This document shows positions 1 through 9,394 of a stretch of DNA of 48,004 nucleotides, piece by piece; positions within the stretch are counted from its first letter, which is position 1, and each line of letters begins with the position of its first letter. The notes below the pieces were generated by a model. It saw nothing but the letters and a program-made list of their open reading frames with translations. It had not been told where the DNA came from and searched no databases. The stretch covers positions 1 through 48,004 of the forward strand of contig JAFLUB010000021.1 in assembly GCA_022509025.1 (NCBI GenBank). Direction: 5' to 3'. The position numbers and the translations under genes were made by a program. The stretch comes from Oscillospiraceae bacterium. Its GTDB lineage: Bacteria > Bacillota > Clostridia > UBA1381.

Positions 1-1
1 G

Positions 2-607
2 TTTATATTCGAGAACAGAGGCGATGTTGTCGGAGTTACAATGCCGCATCCTCACGGACAGATTTACGGTTATTCGGTAATCCCGAAGAAGCTGGAGCTT
101 GAAATGGAAGCCTGCAAGGAGCATTTTGAGGAAAACCACAGCTGTCTCATATGCGATATGCTTGAAGATGAAATCAAGGCTCAGCAGAGAATTATCATTG
201 AGAATGATGATTTCATTTCATTCCTGCCGTTCTACAGTGAATACCCTTACGGTATGTACATAGCGGCTAAGCGCCACGTTCAGAATCTTTCAGAGATGAC
301 CGACAGCGAAAAAGACAACCTTGCAAAGATTCTGAAGGAGACAACAGGTACTCTTGACAGTCTGTTTGATTATGCATTCCCGTATATGATGTGTATGTAT
401 CAGAACCCCGTGAACGGCGAGGACGTTTCTGATTATTATCACTTCCATATCGCGTTCTATCCTCCTATGAGAAGCGCGGATAAGCAGAAGTTTAACGCGT
501 CTTCCGAGACGGGCGCATGGGCGCACTGTAATCCGACAGCGCCTGAGGAAAAGGCTGTTGAGTTGAGAGAAGCCCACGAGAAATTCCTAAAGAAAATGAA
601 CGGCTGA
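2..607 (+). CDS. galT: Galactose-1-phosphate uridylyltransferase, C-terminal part
   Basis: The gene is cut by the left edge; the frame is open from base 2. GalT transfers UMP between UDP-glucose and galactose-1-phosphate in the Leloir pathway. The visible part begins just before the His-Pro-His-Gly-Gln active-site motif, whose second His carries the uridylyl group, and continues through the family C-terminal domain with the HFHIAFYPP segment. About 200 residues are present, roughly the C-terminal half to two thirds of a normal GalT. A strong hairpin terminator follows 14 bases after the stop. It is convergent with a galactokinase-like gene. Confidence 0.93.
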   Translation, partial: FIFENRGDVVGVTMPHPHGQIYGYSVIPKKLELEMEACKEHFEENHSCLICDMLEDEIKAQQRIIIENDDFISFLPFYSEYPYGMYIAAKRHVQNLSEMTDSEKDNLAKILKETTGTLDSLFDYAFPYMMCMYQNPVNGEDVSDYYHFHIAFYPPMRSADKQKFNASSETGAWAHCNPTAPEEKAVELREAHEKFLKKMNG

Positions 608-620
608 TTATAAAGGTATT

Positions 621-660
621 AAAAAAATGAGACAAAATGAAAATTTTGTCTCATTTTTTT
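621..660. terminator. Bidirectional Rho-independent terminator
   Basis: An 18-bp perfect stem (621-638 with 643-660) closes a GAAA tetraloop. It has an A-run on the left and a T-run on the right, so it can end galT on the plus strand and the galactokinase-like gene on the minus strand. Confidence 0.9.
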
Positions 661-668
661 TAATGTTA

Positions 669-1730
669 TTATCCCGCATCCGAAACACAAAACATAGGCT
701 TATAGCCGATATTTTCTTCAAATTCATTGCGAATCGCGCTTATAGCGTAATCCACCTTATCCTCCTCGGTAATTGCTATAATGCCGTTTTTCCATACGCG
801 AACTGCGGCGACTCCGTCCGCATCTCTTGCGCGCCGCGCCAAAAACAGATGCTCGCTGCCTATATCCCAATACTTTTCCATTGATTTTTCTGATTTTATC
901 ATTTCATAAAAAAGCGTTTTTATATCACACCGTTTAAGAGCAGTGATTGACCGTTCTATCCGTTCATTTTCATTCACAAGATGATACATATATTTTAAAG
1001 CTGTTTTGTTCTTTATTGTTATTTGCGCAGCTGAAAACATTTGTGGGGTTATTTCGGTGATTAAACCTACATTCGGATACATACGCCTTATAGCGTTAAA
1101 TGCGTATTGTATTTCTTTTGCGCGGTCAATATCCTTTTCCGCGCAATGTGCTGAAACTATTTTATAACCTGTCATGGGCAGAGGATAGTTTTTTGGCAAT
1201 CCCGATGAAATGAGAGTGCAGTATCCGCTTTTTGCCGCCGCTAAGGCGAGATATTCACTTATGTTTTTTCCGGGAGAGGCAAGCGCGGCTGTTTCGGAAA
1301 TATCCGTCTGAATGTCGCTGACCTTCATAAGAGACTGTGTAAGGCTGAGCTCAAACGGCTCTTTATGAGATAAAAATTCCGGAATTGAACATTCATAGAG
1401 AATTTCCGCGCCTCTAAGATTTTTTGCGCTGAGAGCGTGTATAATATTTATTGTATCTTTGTCTGTGTTGTGATGTATAGAGGCTGTATCCGAAAAATTA
1501 TATGCAAGATATTTATCGGACATACAGTTTTGAATTTTTATCTGTTCTCCGTTCAGCGCGCGCGCAAACATCTGTATGCGCATTGACAGGGTACACGTAA
1601 CCGACGGAGCAGATGTTATCTCGCTGTGACCGAGCAGGGGACAGAGAATGCCGTTGGATGTGAAATGCAGATAATTGTCAGACGGCTGATACCGTTTATA
1701 AAAATCCTGTTTGAGTTCTGATTGATTCAT
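669..1730 (-). CDS. Degenerate galactokinase-like GHMP-fold protein (probable pseudoenzyme)
   Basis: Intact 353-aa reading frame. The N-terminus (LHFTSNG...PLLGHSE) lines up with the galactokinase substrate motif GRxNLIGEHxDY but has lost most key residues. The middle segment (HLVNENERIERSITALKRCD) matches the conserved HxxxENxRVxxAxxAL region of GalK closely, and the C-terminus (GYKPMFCVSDAG) matches the GalK end. The ATP-binding PxGxGLSSSAA motif is replaced by IPEFLSHKEPFELS, and no CGIMDQ-type catalytic Asp motif is seen. The frame is intact, so it is probably expressed but not a kinase. The start at 1730 is preferred because GGTGAT lies 5 bases upstream; ATG 1742 and GTG 1757 are alternatives. 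It lies beside galT, so a role in galactose sensing or as a GalK-like regulator (compare yeast Gal3) is possible but is inference. Confidence 0.72.
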   Translation of the reverse strand: MNQSELKQDFYKRYQPSDNYLHFTSNGILCPLLGHSEITSAPSVTCTLSMRIQMFARALNGEQIKIQNCMSDKYLAYNFSDTASIHHNTDKDTINIIHALSAKNLRGAEILYECSIPEFLSHKEPFELSLTQSLMKVSDIQTDISETAALASPGKNISEYLALAAAKSGYCTLISSGLPKNYPLPMTGYKIVSAHCAEKDIDRAKEIQYAFNAIRRMYPNVGLITEITPQMFSAAQITIKNKTALKYMYHLVNENERIERSITALKRCDIKTLFYEMIKSEKSMEKYWDIGSEHLFLARRARDADGVAAVRVWKNGIIAITEEDKVDYAISAIRNEFEENIGYKPMFCVSDAG

Positions 1731-1770
1731 GTTAATCACCATAGCCTTTCCGACCACAAAGTATAACGTG

Positions 1771-1863
1771 GGAAAGGAGCAAGCAGATTGCCCTTTTGAG
1801 GAGCGCAGACGTATGCTTATACGTGGGGTTCTGAAAAAGGGTGAGATATGCCGCTCATTTTTT
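1771..1863 (+). other. Structured intergenic element, possible small RNA or leader
   Basis: Upstream of yhbY lies a set of nested inverted repeats: CCCTTTT (1791-1797) pairs with AAAAGGG (1835-1841), and inside it ACGTAT (1809-1814) pairs with ATACGT (1819-1824). A final TGAG/CTCA hairpin (1842-1857) is followed by six Ts. This looks like a folded RNA ending in an intrinsic terminator. I could not match it to a riboswitch class I know, and no good promoter was seen in front of it. Confidence 0.35.
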
Positions 1864-1913
1864 ACGTCATTATTATCTTACCCTTGAAATGTATATTATA
1901 TCCACATGAATTA

Positions 1914-1942
1914 TTGACATAAACAAGATAAAATGTTATAAT
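1914..1942 (+). promoter_or_regulatory. Sigma-A promoter of the yhbY-leuS operon
   Basis: Perfect consensus TTGACA (1914-1919), 17-base spacer, TATAAT (1937-1942), 41 bases before the yhbY start. Confidence 0.9.
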
Positions 1943-1983
1943 TTATAATGTATAATTATATGATGCATAAATAGGAGAAACAG

Positions 1984-2286
1984 ATGATTACAGGAAAGCA
2001 GAGAGCATATCTGAGGAAAATATCCCATGATACGGAGCCTATATTCCAGATAGGCAAGGACGGAATAACGGACGCGCTTATAGACGGCATTGATAAAGCG
2101 CTCAATAAGCGCGAGATATTAAAGGTGCATATACTTGATACCGCGCTGCTTGACACACGTGAAACATGCGACTATGTGGCGAAGCGTCTTAAAGCTGAGC
2201 CTGTTCAGGCGATTGGGAACAAGTTCATAATATACCGCCGTTCCGAAGAGGAAAAATACAGAAAGATAGAACTTCCGCGAAAATGA
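1984..2286 (+). CDS. yhbY: Ribosome assembly RNA-binding protein YhbY
   Basis: 100 aa, a single CRM-type RNA-binding domain of full family length. The start resembles the family (MITGKQRAYLRKISH) and the conserved GKDGIT loop is present near residues 23-28. CRM proteins bind pre-50S rRNA during ribosome assembly. SD AGGAGA lies 6 bases before the ATG. It is the first gene of the operon and its stop overlaps the nadD start by four bases, suggesting translational coupling. Confidence 0.93.
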   Translation: MITGKQRAYLRKISHDTEPIFQIGKDGITDALIDGIDKALNKREILKVHILDTALLDTRETCDYVAKRLKAEPVQAIGNKFIIYRRSEEEKYRKIELPRK

Positions 2287-2879
2287 ATATAGGAATAATG
2301 GGCGGCACGTTTGACCCTATCCACAGCGCGCACCTGCTGATTGCCGAAATGGCAAGGGAAGAGTTTAATCTTCACCGTGTGGTTTTTATGACAGGCGGAA
2401 ATCCGCCTCATAAAACTGATATAACACCGTCAAGCATGCGTTTTCAGATGACGCGTTTGGCAATATCGGATAATCCGTATTTTGCTGATGATGATTATGA
2501 AACTAAAAAAACAGAAAAATCATATACTGTGCGTACTCTTGAGTATTTAAAGGATAAGTACCCGGAAGATGAGCTGTTTTTCATAATCGGCGAGGATTCA
2601 TTAAAGGATTTCCCGATGTGGTACAAGCCTGAAGAAATACTGAAAATGTGTACTCTGTTGGTTTTTCCGAGAACATCACATAGCGCGCTTGCGGATACGC
2701 TGAATGAAATGCGGATAAAATACGGTGATAATATCCTGCCGATAAACGCGCCGATAATGGAAATTTCCTCTACGGAAATACGAGACAGGATAGGAAAAGG
2801 CAAAACAGTTAAATATATGCTTCCTGATAAAGTGATTGAATATATAAAGGAAAATAACTTATATGGAAAAAGAGATTAA
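2283..2879 (+). CDS. nadD: Nicotinate-nucleotide adenylyltransferase
   Basis: 198 aa. Transfers AMP from ATP to nicotinate mononucleotide to form deamido-NAD, a step of NAD synthesis. The nucleotidyltransferase motif GGTFDPIHxxH is at residues 7-17 and the C-terminal ISSTEIR motif is present. Overlaps yhbY by ATGA and the following yqeK by 17 bases, the standard Firmicutes arrangement. Confidence 0.96.
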   Translation: MNIGIMGGTFDPIHSAHLLIAEMAREEFNLHRVVFMTGGNPPHKTDITPSSMRFQMTRLAISDNPYFADDDYETKKTEKSYTVRTLEYLKDKYPEDELFFIIGEDSLKDFPMWYKPEEILKMCTLLVFPRTSHSALADTLNEMRIKYGDNILPINAPIMEISSTEIRDRIGKGKTVKYMLPDKVIEYIKENNLYGKRD

Positions 2880-3444
2880 GGAAAAACTAAAAAAGAATCT
2901 CGATGAGAAGCGGTTTATACACAGTGTAGGAGTAGCGGATGAAGCCAGGCGGATTGCGTGTCTTTATGGAGTTGACGAGAACAAAGCATATCTTGCCGGG
3001 CTTTTGCATGATTGCGCTAAAGGAATTAAAACCGATAAACAGATTGAAACGTGTGACGCTCTCGGTGTTGAGATTGACGAGTGGACAAGAAAATGCCCTC
3101 CCGTGGCGCATGGTTTTCTGGGCGCGGAAATTGCAAAGACGGAATACGGTATAACGGATGATGAAATCCTGAACGCTATAAAATATCATACCGTGGGGAA
3201 CGCGGAAATGACGTTGCTCCAAAAGATAATTTACATTGCGGATATGACTGAGGTGAATCGTAATTTTGAAGGAGTAGATTTGCTTCGCGAAGCACTGGGC
3301 AGAAGTGTGGACGAAGCTATAATGCTGAGTATAGAACAGCAGCTTCGGCTGAACATGGGCAGAAAAACAGTAATTCATCCTAATATTATTTGCTTATGGA
3401 ACGATATTCTATCAGGGACACTAAATAACGAAAGGGGACAATAA
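2863..3444 (+). CDS. yqeK: HD-domain hydrolase YqeK (diadenosine tetraphosphatase)
   Basis: 193 aa. YqeK family members symmetrically cleave Ap4A to ADP. The metal-binding HD doublet is His49-Asp50 (LLHDCAKG), with an upstream His20 and later conserved His and Asp residues (VAHGFLGAE, ADMTEVNR). Its start lies inside the nadD end, so the two are coupled. Confidence 0.93.
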   Translation: MEKEIKEKLKKNLDEKRFIHSVGVADEARRIACLYGVDENKAYLAGLLHDCAKGIKTDKQIETCDALGVEIDEWTRKCPPVAHGFLGAEIAKTEYGITDDEILNAIKYHTVGNAEMTLLQKIIYIADMTEVNRNFEGVDLLREALGRSVDEAIMLSIEQQLRLNMGRKTVIHPNIICLWNDILSGTLNNERGQ

Positions 3445-3445
3445 A

Positions 3446-3787
3446 ATGGACAAGAAGGTAGAAATTATAACAAAAGCGCTTGAAGATAAGAAAGCTACGA
3501 ATATAGAAGTGCTTGATGTTTCCGAGCAGACATCACTTGGTGATTACTTCATAGTTGCTTCCTGTCAGTCAACGGTTCAGGTGAGAGCCTGCGTTGATGA
3601 GGTTGAGGAAAAGATGGAGGAGGCCGGATTTGTGGTAAAGCATAAGGAAGGCTACAGAGGCGGCTCGTGGATTCTGATGGATTACGGAGAAATAGTAGTT
3701 CATGTTATGCAGCAGGAAACACGCGAGTTCTACGCAATAGAACGACTATGGGACGATGCGGGAACAACAGTAGACGAAGAAGAATAA
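3446..3787 (+). CDS. rsfS: Ribosomal silencing factor RsfS
   Basis: 113 aa, the whole Iojap/RsfS domain. These proteins bind L14 on the 50S subunit and block subunit joining under starvation. Conserved stretches [24 protein letters not shown] and EFYAIERLW are present. AAAGGGG lies upstream of the ATG, and it follows yqeK by one base. Confidence 0.96.
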   Translation: MDKKVEIITKALEDKKATNIEVLDVSEQTSLGDYFIVASCQSTVQVRACVDEVEEKMEEAGFVVKHKEGYRGGSWILMDYGEIVVHVMQQETREFYAIERLWDDAGTTVDEEE

Positions 3788-3812
3788 AACACGAAAAGGA
3801 GTTTATATACAC

Positions 3813-6224
3813 ATGGAAAACTATAATTTTAAAACCATAGAGAAAAAATGGCAGGATAAGTGGGAAGAAAAGGGCGCGTTTCATGCAGAAACGAACAGTA
3901 AAAAGCCTAAGTATTTCACGATGATTGAGTTCCCGTATCCGTCGGGAGCCGGATTACACGTTGGACACCCGAGAAGTTATACTGCGCTGGATATCATAGC
4001 GAGAAAGCGCCGTATGGAGGGTTATAATGTGCTGTATCCTATAGGCTGGGACGCTTTCGGACTTCCGACTGAAAACTTTGCTATAAAGAATAAGGTACAT
4101 CCGAAAATTATAACTGAAAAGAACATAGCGAATTTCACGCGTCAGCTTAAAATGCTTGGTTTCTCGTTCGACTGGTCGAGAGAGGTTAACACCACAGACC
4201 CCGCGTATTATAAATGGACACAGTGGATATTCCTGCAGCTTTTCAAGCACGGTCTTGCATATAAGCAGGAGATGCCGATAAACTGGTGCACAGGCTGTAA
4301 GGTTGGTCTTTCAAACGAAGAGGTTGTAAACGGCGTATGCGAGAGATGCGGCAGTGAGGTTGTTCAGAAGAGAAAGAGCCAGTGGATGCTTAAAATCACT
4401 GAATACGCTCAGCGTCTTATAGACGACCTTGACGATTTGAATTATCTTGAAAAGATAAAGACACAGCAGAAAAACTGGATAGGCAGAAGCGAGGGCGCGG
4501 AAGTTAAGTTTAAGCTTTCAACAGGCGATGAAATGGTGGTTTACACAACACGCGCAGACACGCTTTTCGGCGCGACATATACAGTTATGTCGCCGGAGCA
4601 TCCTCTTATCGAAAAGATGAAGGATTCAATCACAAACTATGCTGAGGTTGAAGCATACAAGGCGGAAGCGGCGAAGAAATCCGAGTTTGAAAGAACGGAG
4701 CTTGCAAAGGACAAGACAGGCGTTAAGCTGGAGGGTATTTATGCAATAAATCCGGCTAACGGCGAACAGCTGCCTGTGTTTATTTCAGACTATGTGCTTG
4801 TAACCTACGGTACAGGTGCGATTATGGCGGTTCCGGCTCATGACAGCCGCGACTGGGATTTTGCAAAGAAGTTTAACCTTCCTATCATAGAAGTTGTCGC
4901 AGGCGGCGAGGACGTTCAGAAGGAAGCTTACACAGACGTTTACAAGGGTAAGATGGTAAATTCCGGCTTCCTCACAGGAATGACTGTCAAGGAAGCAATT
5001 CCGGCAATGATTGACTGGCTGGAAAAAGAGGGCTTAGGAAAGCGCAAGGTAAACTTCAAGCTGCGTGACTGGGTATTCTCACGTCAGCGTTACTGGGGCG
5101 AGCCTATTCCTCTGGTATATTGTGATAAGTGCGGCTGGGTGGCAATTCCCGAAAGTGAGCTTCCTCTGGAACTGCCAGAAATAGAAACCTTTGAGCCGGG
5201 CGAAAACGGCGAATCACCACTTGCAAAGGCTACCGACTGGATAAATACGACATGTCCGTGCTGCGGCGGCAGTGCGCAGCGCGAAACGGACACAATGCCT
5301 CAGTGGGCAGGTTCAAGCTGGTATTTCTTAAGATATATGGATCCGCACAATAACGATGCGCTTGCTTCAAAGGAAGCGCTTGATTACTGGTCACCGATTG
5401 ACTGGTATAACGGCGGTATGGAGCATACAACATTGCATCTTCTGTATTCACGTTTCTGGCATAAGTTCTTGTATGACATTGGCGTAGTTCCGACAAAGGA
5501 ACCGTATATGAAGCGTACATCACACGGTATGATTCTCGGTGAGAACGGAGAAAAGATGTCGAAGTCAAGAGGTAATGTTGTAAATCCGGATGACGTTGTG
5601 AATGAGTTCGGAGCGGACGCGTTCAGAACATATGAGATGTTCATAGGCGCGTTCGACCAGTCAACGCCGTGGTCACAGCAGGGATTAAAAGGCTGCTATA
5701 AGTTCCTTGAAAGAGTATGGAATATGCAGTCGATTGTGAATAATGAGGAAGGCTACAGCGCTGACCTTGAAAAAGCGATGAACAAGGCTATAAAGAAGGT
5801 GGGCGAGGACTTCGAGAGAATGAAGTTCAATACCGCTATTGCGGCTATGATGAGCCTTGTTAATGATTTCTCCAAGAAGGGTTCTGTGACAAAGGGCGAG
5901 TACATGACACTTATAACGCTTCTAAACCCTGTCGCTCCGCATCTGACAGAGGAGCTTTGGGAAAAATTCGGCGGAAATGGACTTTTGTCACTTCAGCCAT
6001 GGCCGTCATATGATGAGGAAAAGACCAAAGACGATGAGGTTGAAATCGTTGTTCAGATTAACGGTAAAATCAGAGATAAGCTGATGATTCCGGCAGGTCT
6101 TGACAAGGATGGAACTCAGGAAGCGGCTATGAATACCGATAAGATTAAGGCACTCACAGAGGGTAAGAATGTGATTAAGGTTATCGCCGTTCCCGGTAAG
6201 CTTGTTAATATCGTTGTGAAATAA
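3813..6224 (+). CDS. leuS: Leucyl-tRNA synthetase
   Basis: 803 aa, full length for a bacterial class I LeuRS. The HIGH motif is HVGH (residues 49-52) after PYPSGAGL, and KMSKS is at residues 581-585. A four-Cys cluster (CTGCK...CERCG) matches the zinc-binding insertion, and a second Cys pair set (CDKCGW, CPCCGG) follows. The CP1 editing domain lies between them ([11 protein letters not shown], threonine-rich). Last gene of the operon, followed by a terminator. Confidence 0.98.
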   Translation: MENYNFKTIEKKWQDKWEEKGAFHAETNSKKPKYFTMIEFPYPSGAGLHVGHPRSYTALDIIARKRRMEGYNVLYPIGWDAFGLPTENFAIKNKVHPKIITEKNIANFTRQLKMLGFSFDWSREVNTTDPAYYKWTQWIFLQLFKHGLAYKQEMPINWCTGCKVGLSNEEVVNGVCERCGSEVVQKRKSQWMLKITEYAQRLIDDLDDLNYLEKIKTQQKNWIGRSEGAEVKFKLSTGDEMVVYTTRADTLFGATYTVMSPEHPLIEKMKDSITNYAEVEAYKAEAAKKSEFERTELAKDKTGVKLEGIYAINPANGEQLPVFISDYVLVTYGTGAIMAVPAHDSRDWDFAKKFNLPIIEVVAGGEDVQKEAYTDVYKGKMVNSGFLTGMTVKEAIPAMIDWLEKEGLGKRKVNFKLRDWVFSRQRYWGEPIPLVYCDKCGWVAIPESELPLELPEIETFEPGENGESPLAKATDWINTTCPCCGGSAQRETDTMPQWAGSSWYFLRYMDPHNNDALASKEALDYWSPIDWYNGGMEHTTLHLLYSRFWHKFLYDIGVVPTKEPYMKRTSHGMILGENGEKMSKSRGNVVNPDDVVNEFGADAFRTYEMFIGAFDQSTPWSQQGLKGCYKFLERVWNMQSIVNNEEGYSADLEKAMNKAIKKVGEDFERMKFNTAIAAMMSLVNDFSKKGSVTKGEYMTLITLLNPVAPHLTEELWEKFGGNGLLSLQPWPSYDEEKTKDDEVEIVVQINGKIRDKLMIPAGLDKDGTQEAAMNTDKIKALTEGKNVIKVIAVPGKLVNIVVK

Positions 6225-6236
6225 AAAGATTATAGT

Positions 6237-6266
6237 AAAACAGGCGGCTTTTTAGCCGCCCGTTTT
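6237..6266 (+). terminator. Rho-independent terminator after leuS
   Basis: GGCGGCT (6243-6249) pairs with AGCCGCC (6254-6260) around a TTTT loop, with AAAAC on the left and a GTTTT tail on the right. Confidence 0.9.
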
Positions 6267-6553
6267 AATGTAGGTTTGTCTGGCGACAATCAGAGCTTAT
6301 GCACGCTTTTTAAAATAAAAAAGCGCATTGCAGAGCAACGCGCCAAAAACGCATTACTCTGTTATCGCCAAATAACATCAAAAGCATACAGTATATCCTG
6401 TTGTAAGCATTGAAATAGAGTAAGCATTTTTATGCAATAAAAAAGCTCGCAACAAGGATAAAATATTAACTATTGACATTATTTGGCGCAAATAGTATAT
6501 CAAAAATTTATTGTGATGTCAACATTTATTTGAAACAGTTGTAGGAGGAAGAA
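6267..6553 (+). promoter_or_regulatory. Gene-free regulatory stretch with a promoter for the AEC transporter
   Basis: No gene is seen here. A promoter TTGACA (6473-6478), 17 bases, TATATC (6496-6501) points at the transporter. The spacer holds an inverted repeat ATTTG-GCG-CAAAT, and a related sequence in opposite orientation (TCGCCAAATAACATC) lies about 110 bases upstream near 6365. The pair could be operator sites, but no matching regulator gene lies next to it. Confidence 0.6.
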
Positions 6554-7501
6554 ATGGACAGTTTAATTTACAGCCTTAACGCCACTGTGCCGGTGTTTCT
6601 GGTCATGGTGGTAGGTTACATATTAAAATGCACAGGAATGTTAACGGAGCCGTTTGCTAAAGCGGCGAATAAATTCAATTTCAGCGTAACGCTGCCCGCA
6701 ATGCTGTTTGTAGACTTGGCGGCAACGGATATTATAGGCGAGTTTGACCCGAAATACGTTCTGTTTTGCGCCGGTGTGACAGCAACCATGTTTTTCGGAC
6801 TATGGGGTTGTGCAAGGCTTATTTTAAAGGATAAAAGCCTTGTTGGTGAATTCGTGCAGGCTTCCTACCGTTCCAGCGCGGCGGTATTGGGTATCGCATT
6901 TATAGAAAATATCTACGGCACAAGCGGTATGGCGCCGGTCATGATAATAGGCTGCGTTCCCCTGTATAATATCTTTGCCGTGCTTGTTCTCACGTTTGAG
7001 AGTGACAGCGGTGAGGACGGCTTGGGACATGTAAAGCAGTCGCTTATAAATATTGCAAAAAATCCGATTATTATATCAATCGCGCTCGGGGTTATCGCGT
7101 CGCTTATACGTATAGATTTTCCGGAAATAGTTGATAAAACTTTATCATCATTCGCAAAAATGGCTTCACCGCTTGCGCTCGTGACAATAGGCGCGGGATT
7201 TGAGGGGAGAAAGGCAATCGCGAAAATAAAGCCTACTGTTTGCGTAACATTTATAAAGCTTGTAGTACTGCCGGCTGTGTTTTTGCCTGTAGCAGTGAAG
7301 CTCGGATTCCGCGATGAAGCGCTTATAGCGCTTATAATAATGCTTGGCTCGCCGACAACTCCGTCAAGCTATATCATGGCGAAAAATATGAGGCATGAAG
7401 GCGTGCTTTCGTCAAGCGCGATTGTCGCGACAACACTCGTTTCATCAATAACACTGACGTTCTGGATTTTCGTTATGCGCGCGCTGGGGCTTGTGATGTG
7501 A
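6554..7501 (+). CDS. AEC-family (auxin efflux carrier-like) membrane transporter
   Basis: 315 aa, hydrophobic throughout with about ten membrane segments in the family pattern. The N-terminus (NATVPVFLVMVVGYILK) and a late segment (GSPTTPSSYIMAKNM) are typical of AEC permeases, which export or exchange carboxylates and similar small acids. SD AGGAGG lies upstream of the ATG. It is monocistronic, with its own promoter and a terminator. The substrate cannot be told from the sequence. Confidence 0.88.
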   Translation: MDSLIYSLNATVPVFLVMVVGYILKCTGMLTEPFAKAANKFNFSVTLPAMLFVDLAATDIIGEFDPKYVLFCAGVTATMFFGLWGCARLILKDKSLVGEFVQASYRSSAAVLGIAFIENIYGTSGMAPVMIIGCVPLYNIFAVLVLTFESDSGEDGLGHVKQSLINIAKNPIIISIALGVIASLIRIDFPEIVDKTLSSFAKMASPLALVTIGAGFEGRKAIAKIKPTVCVTFIKLVVLPAVFLPVAVKLGFRDEALIALIIMLGSPTTPSSYIMAKNMRHEGVLSSSAIVATTLVSSITLTFWIFVMRALGLVM

Positions 7502-7555
7502 CATAAGAAGCTACGCGTTAAGAAACAGCCTCGACGGGCTGATTGCTCAGAACAT

Positions 7556-7615
7556 AAAAACTCACCACTCGGTGTACAATGGTTTCAATAGTACTCCGAG
7601 AGGTGAGTTTTGTTT
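7556..7615. terminator. Bidirectional terminator between convergent genes
   Basis: AAAACTCACC (7557-7566) pairs with GGTGAGTTTT (7602-7611), with further pairing inside and a T-rich tail. It separates the AEC gene (plus) from the SLH/M15 gene (minus). Confidence 0.88.
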
Positions 7616-7645
7616 TTAGCTTGAAGGTAAACGCTCTGTGCTAAA

Positions 7646-9244
7646 TCATGTGCCGAAATAGGAGAAATGCATATAATCTATATTACCGCTCCACGCATCG
7701 CCACCCCACGTAAAGCCGTGGTTTTCAAACGCATTCATAACATCGCCGTATGGAGTGATTGAATACGGGTTCTCATATGGAAGCCAGAAATCGCCGACAA
7801 TCTCGCCGGAGGTATAAATACAATAGTTTTGTGTTGGGTTAATGTCTATCGCTGTTCCCCAGTTATGCTCGCTGCGTCCGCCGCGCCATGAGTACGCTCC
7901 GACAGACTCTATCGGAAACTGCTCAGCGCCTTCGAATATTTCCTGAAAAACAGCGTAAACCTCATCAGCAATTGAGCTATGTACTGTCAGCGTTGTGGTG
8001 GATGGGTATTTGTTTCCGCTCCTGTCCATTTTCCATATGTTTATTTCCACATTGGTCATAACGCTTGCGGCTTCTGACTGAGACGAGGGAAGATAAGTGT
8101 TCCCTGAATAATTTGAAACGGCAGACGGTGTGGAGAACTGTATATTATCACTCAGCATACCGTTGTTTACAGTAATATCATACGAACGGGACGGCGCGGA
8201 CGGAAGCAGAAGATATGAGTCAGATGTGGTGTACGCGCTTGTATGCGGGGATATGCGGCCGCTTGATCTGTGGGTGCGGCTTTCGGTAACGGTGACCGTG
8301 TATTCGCTGCCCGAACCATCCCAGGCAATTGTCAGGTAACCGCCATCGTATGAAGCGCGGGCTTCCAGAAACGGATTGCCTGTGAAAACCTGTATAGGCT
8401 CTGAGAAAACCGCGTTCTGTTCTACCCATAAATAATAAGTGCGGTTTTCTTCGAGAGTGCTGAGCATAACCTCGTTGCCCTGTTCGGGAAACATATATCC
8501 AACTGTAGTCCCGTCAAATATGCCTATGATGTATTCTCCCAAAGAGCTGTTTCCTGTCCACTGCAGGGCAGGGCTGTTTACATCAAATGTACCGCCGTTT
8601 GAATGTGAGGTAATCACAGGCCGCTCAATACGCGGCGCGGTAATCATTCTGCTTATCATTGAAACTGCCTGCTCTATTGTCACATCGTCAAACGGATGAA
8701 AATCACCGTCTCCGTAATCACCCATAAATCCCTGTGACACAACCGCAGACACGGCATTCATGGACCAGTCCGCAATATTATAATAGTCCGCAAAATTATA
8801 CAGCACATTTATATCAGGCGTGAGAGAGTTGTTTGTCAATGCGGTGTAGAAATTATTTATGACAACAGCTGTTTCCTGACGTGATATGTTGTTATCAGGA
8901 TTAAAATTGTTGTTTTCATCACCCTTCATAATCCCAAGCTCATATATCGATGCAAGAGTGTTTCCCGAATAGTCCATGTCATTGAATTTATGCTTTGCAA
9001 AAGCCGCATATTCTTTTCCGGAATGCGCAGTATAAGCATCGTATATAAGCGTAGCAAATTCAGCGCGTGTTATATGAGATGTATAATCCTTTGTAAAAAG
9101 CTCCTCAGGCATAGCGCCCATGGAAATCATTGCGTCGAAGCTGTCTTTAGCCCAGTCGGACGGCGTAAACATCTGCGCGTTCGCGGTAATGGCGCACAAT
9201 GAAAGCAGAGCCAACGCTGAAAGCGCGGTGATTAGTTTCTTCAT
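7646..9244 (-). CDS. Secreted SLH-domain protein with C-terminal M15 peptidase domain
   Basis: 532 aa. A signal peptide (residues 1-23, ending ANA) is followed by three SLH-like repeats (about 25-200) that would anchor it to the cell wall, then a region with two probable beta-sandwich modules (about 205-370), and a D-Ala-D-Ala carboxypeptidase/endopeptidase domain of family M15. The zinc motif SxHxxGxAxD is at 458-467 (His460, Asp467), and the second zinc His is His526 in DYMHFSY. The likely role is trimming of peptidoglycan stem peptides at the cell surface. SD GGAGG precedes the ATG. Confidence 0.88.
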   Translation of the reverse strand: MKKLITALSALALLSLCAITANAQMFTPSDWAKDSFDAMISMGAMPEELFTKDYTSHITRAEFATLIYDAYTAHSGKEYAAFAKHKFNDMDYSGNTLASIYELGIMKGDENNNFNPDNNISRQETAVVINNFYTALTNNSLTPDINVLYNFADYYNIADWSMNAVSAVVSQGFMGDYGDGDFHPFDDVTIEQAVSMISRMITAPRIERPVITSHSNGGTFDVNSPALQWTGNSSLGEYIIGIFDGTTVGYMFPEQGNEVMLSTLEENRTYYLWVEQNAVFSEPIQVFTGNPFLEARASYDGGYLTIAWDGSGSEYTVTVTESRTHRSSGRISPHTSAYTTSDSYLLLPSAPSRSYDITVNNGMLSDNIQFSTPSAVSNYSGNTYLPSSQSEAASVMTNVEINIWKMDRSGNKYPSTTTLTVHSSIADEVYAVFQEIFEGAEQFPIESVGAYSWRGGRSEHNWGTAIDINPTQNYCIYTSGEIVGDFWLPYENPYSITPYGDVMNAFENHGFTWGGDAWSGNIDYMHFSYFGT

Positions 9245-9280
9245 TTACATATACCTCCGTTTAAGTGATAATATATAATA

Positions 9281-9310
9281 AGTATATCATATTTCGATAA
9301 TATCCGTCAA
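9281..9310 (-). promoter_or_regulatory. Promoter of the SLH/M15 gene
   Basis: On the minus strand TTGACG (9310-9305), an 18-base spacer, TATACT (9286-9281), about 40 bases before the start codon. Confidence 0.7.
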
Positions 9311-9365
9311 TGATTTGAAATGCTGTGAAGTCCTGAAAAATTTTTTCCTAAATTACAAAAAATAC

Positions 9366-9394
9366 TTGCTTTTTTAAAGTTTATATGGTAAAAT
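9366..9394 (+). promoter_or_regulatory. Promoter of rpsB-tsf
   Basis: TTGCTT (9366-9371), 17-base spacer with TATATGG at its end, TAAAAT (9389-9394). Transcription would start near 9401. Confidence 0.8.

Noticed and set aside
1755-1757. GTG at 1757 as the galactokinase-like start
   Set aside because: No SD in front of it; ATG 1730 has a well-spaced GGTGAT and begins nearer the conserved domain.
5230-5644. Minus-strand frames inside leuS
   Set aside because: They lie entirely within a conserved synthetase gene and have no SD or recognisable domain.
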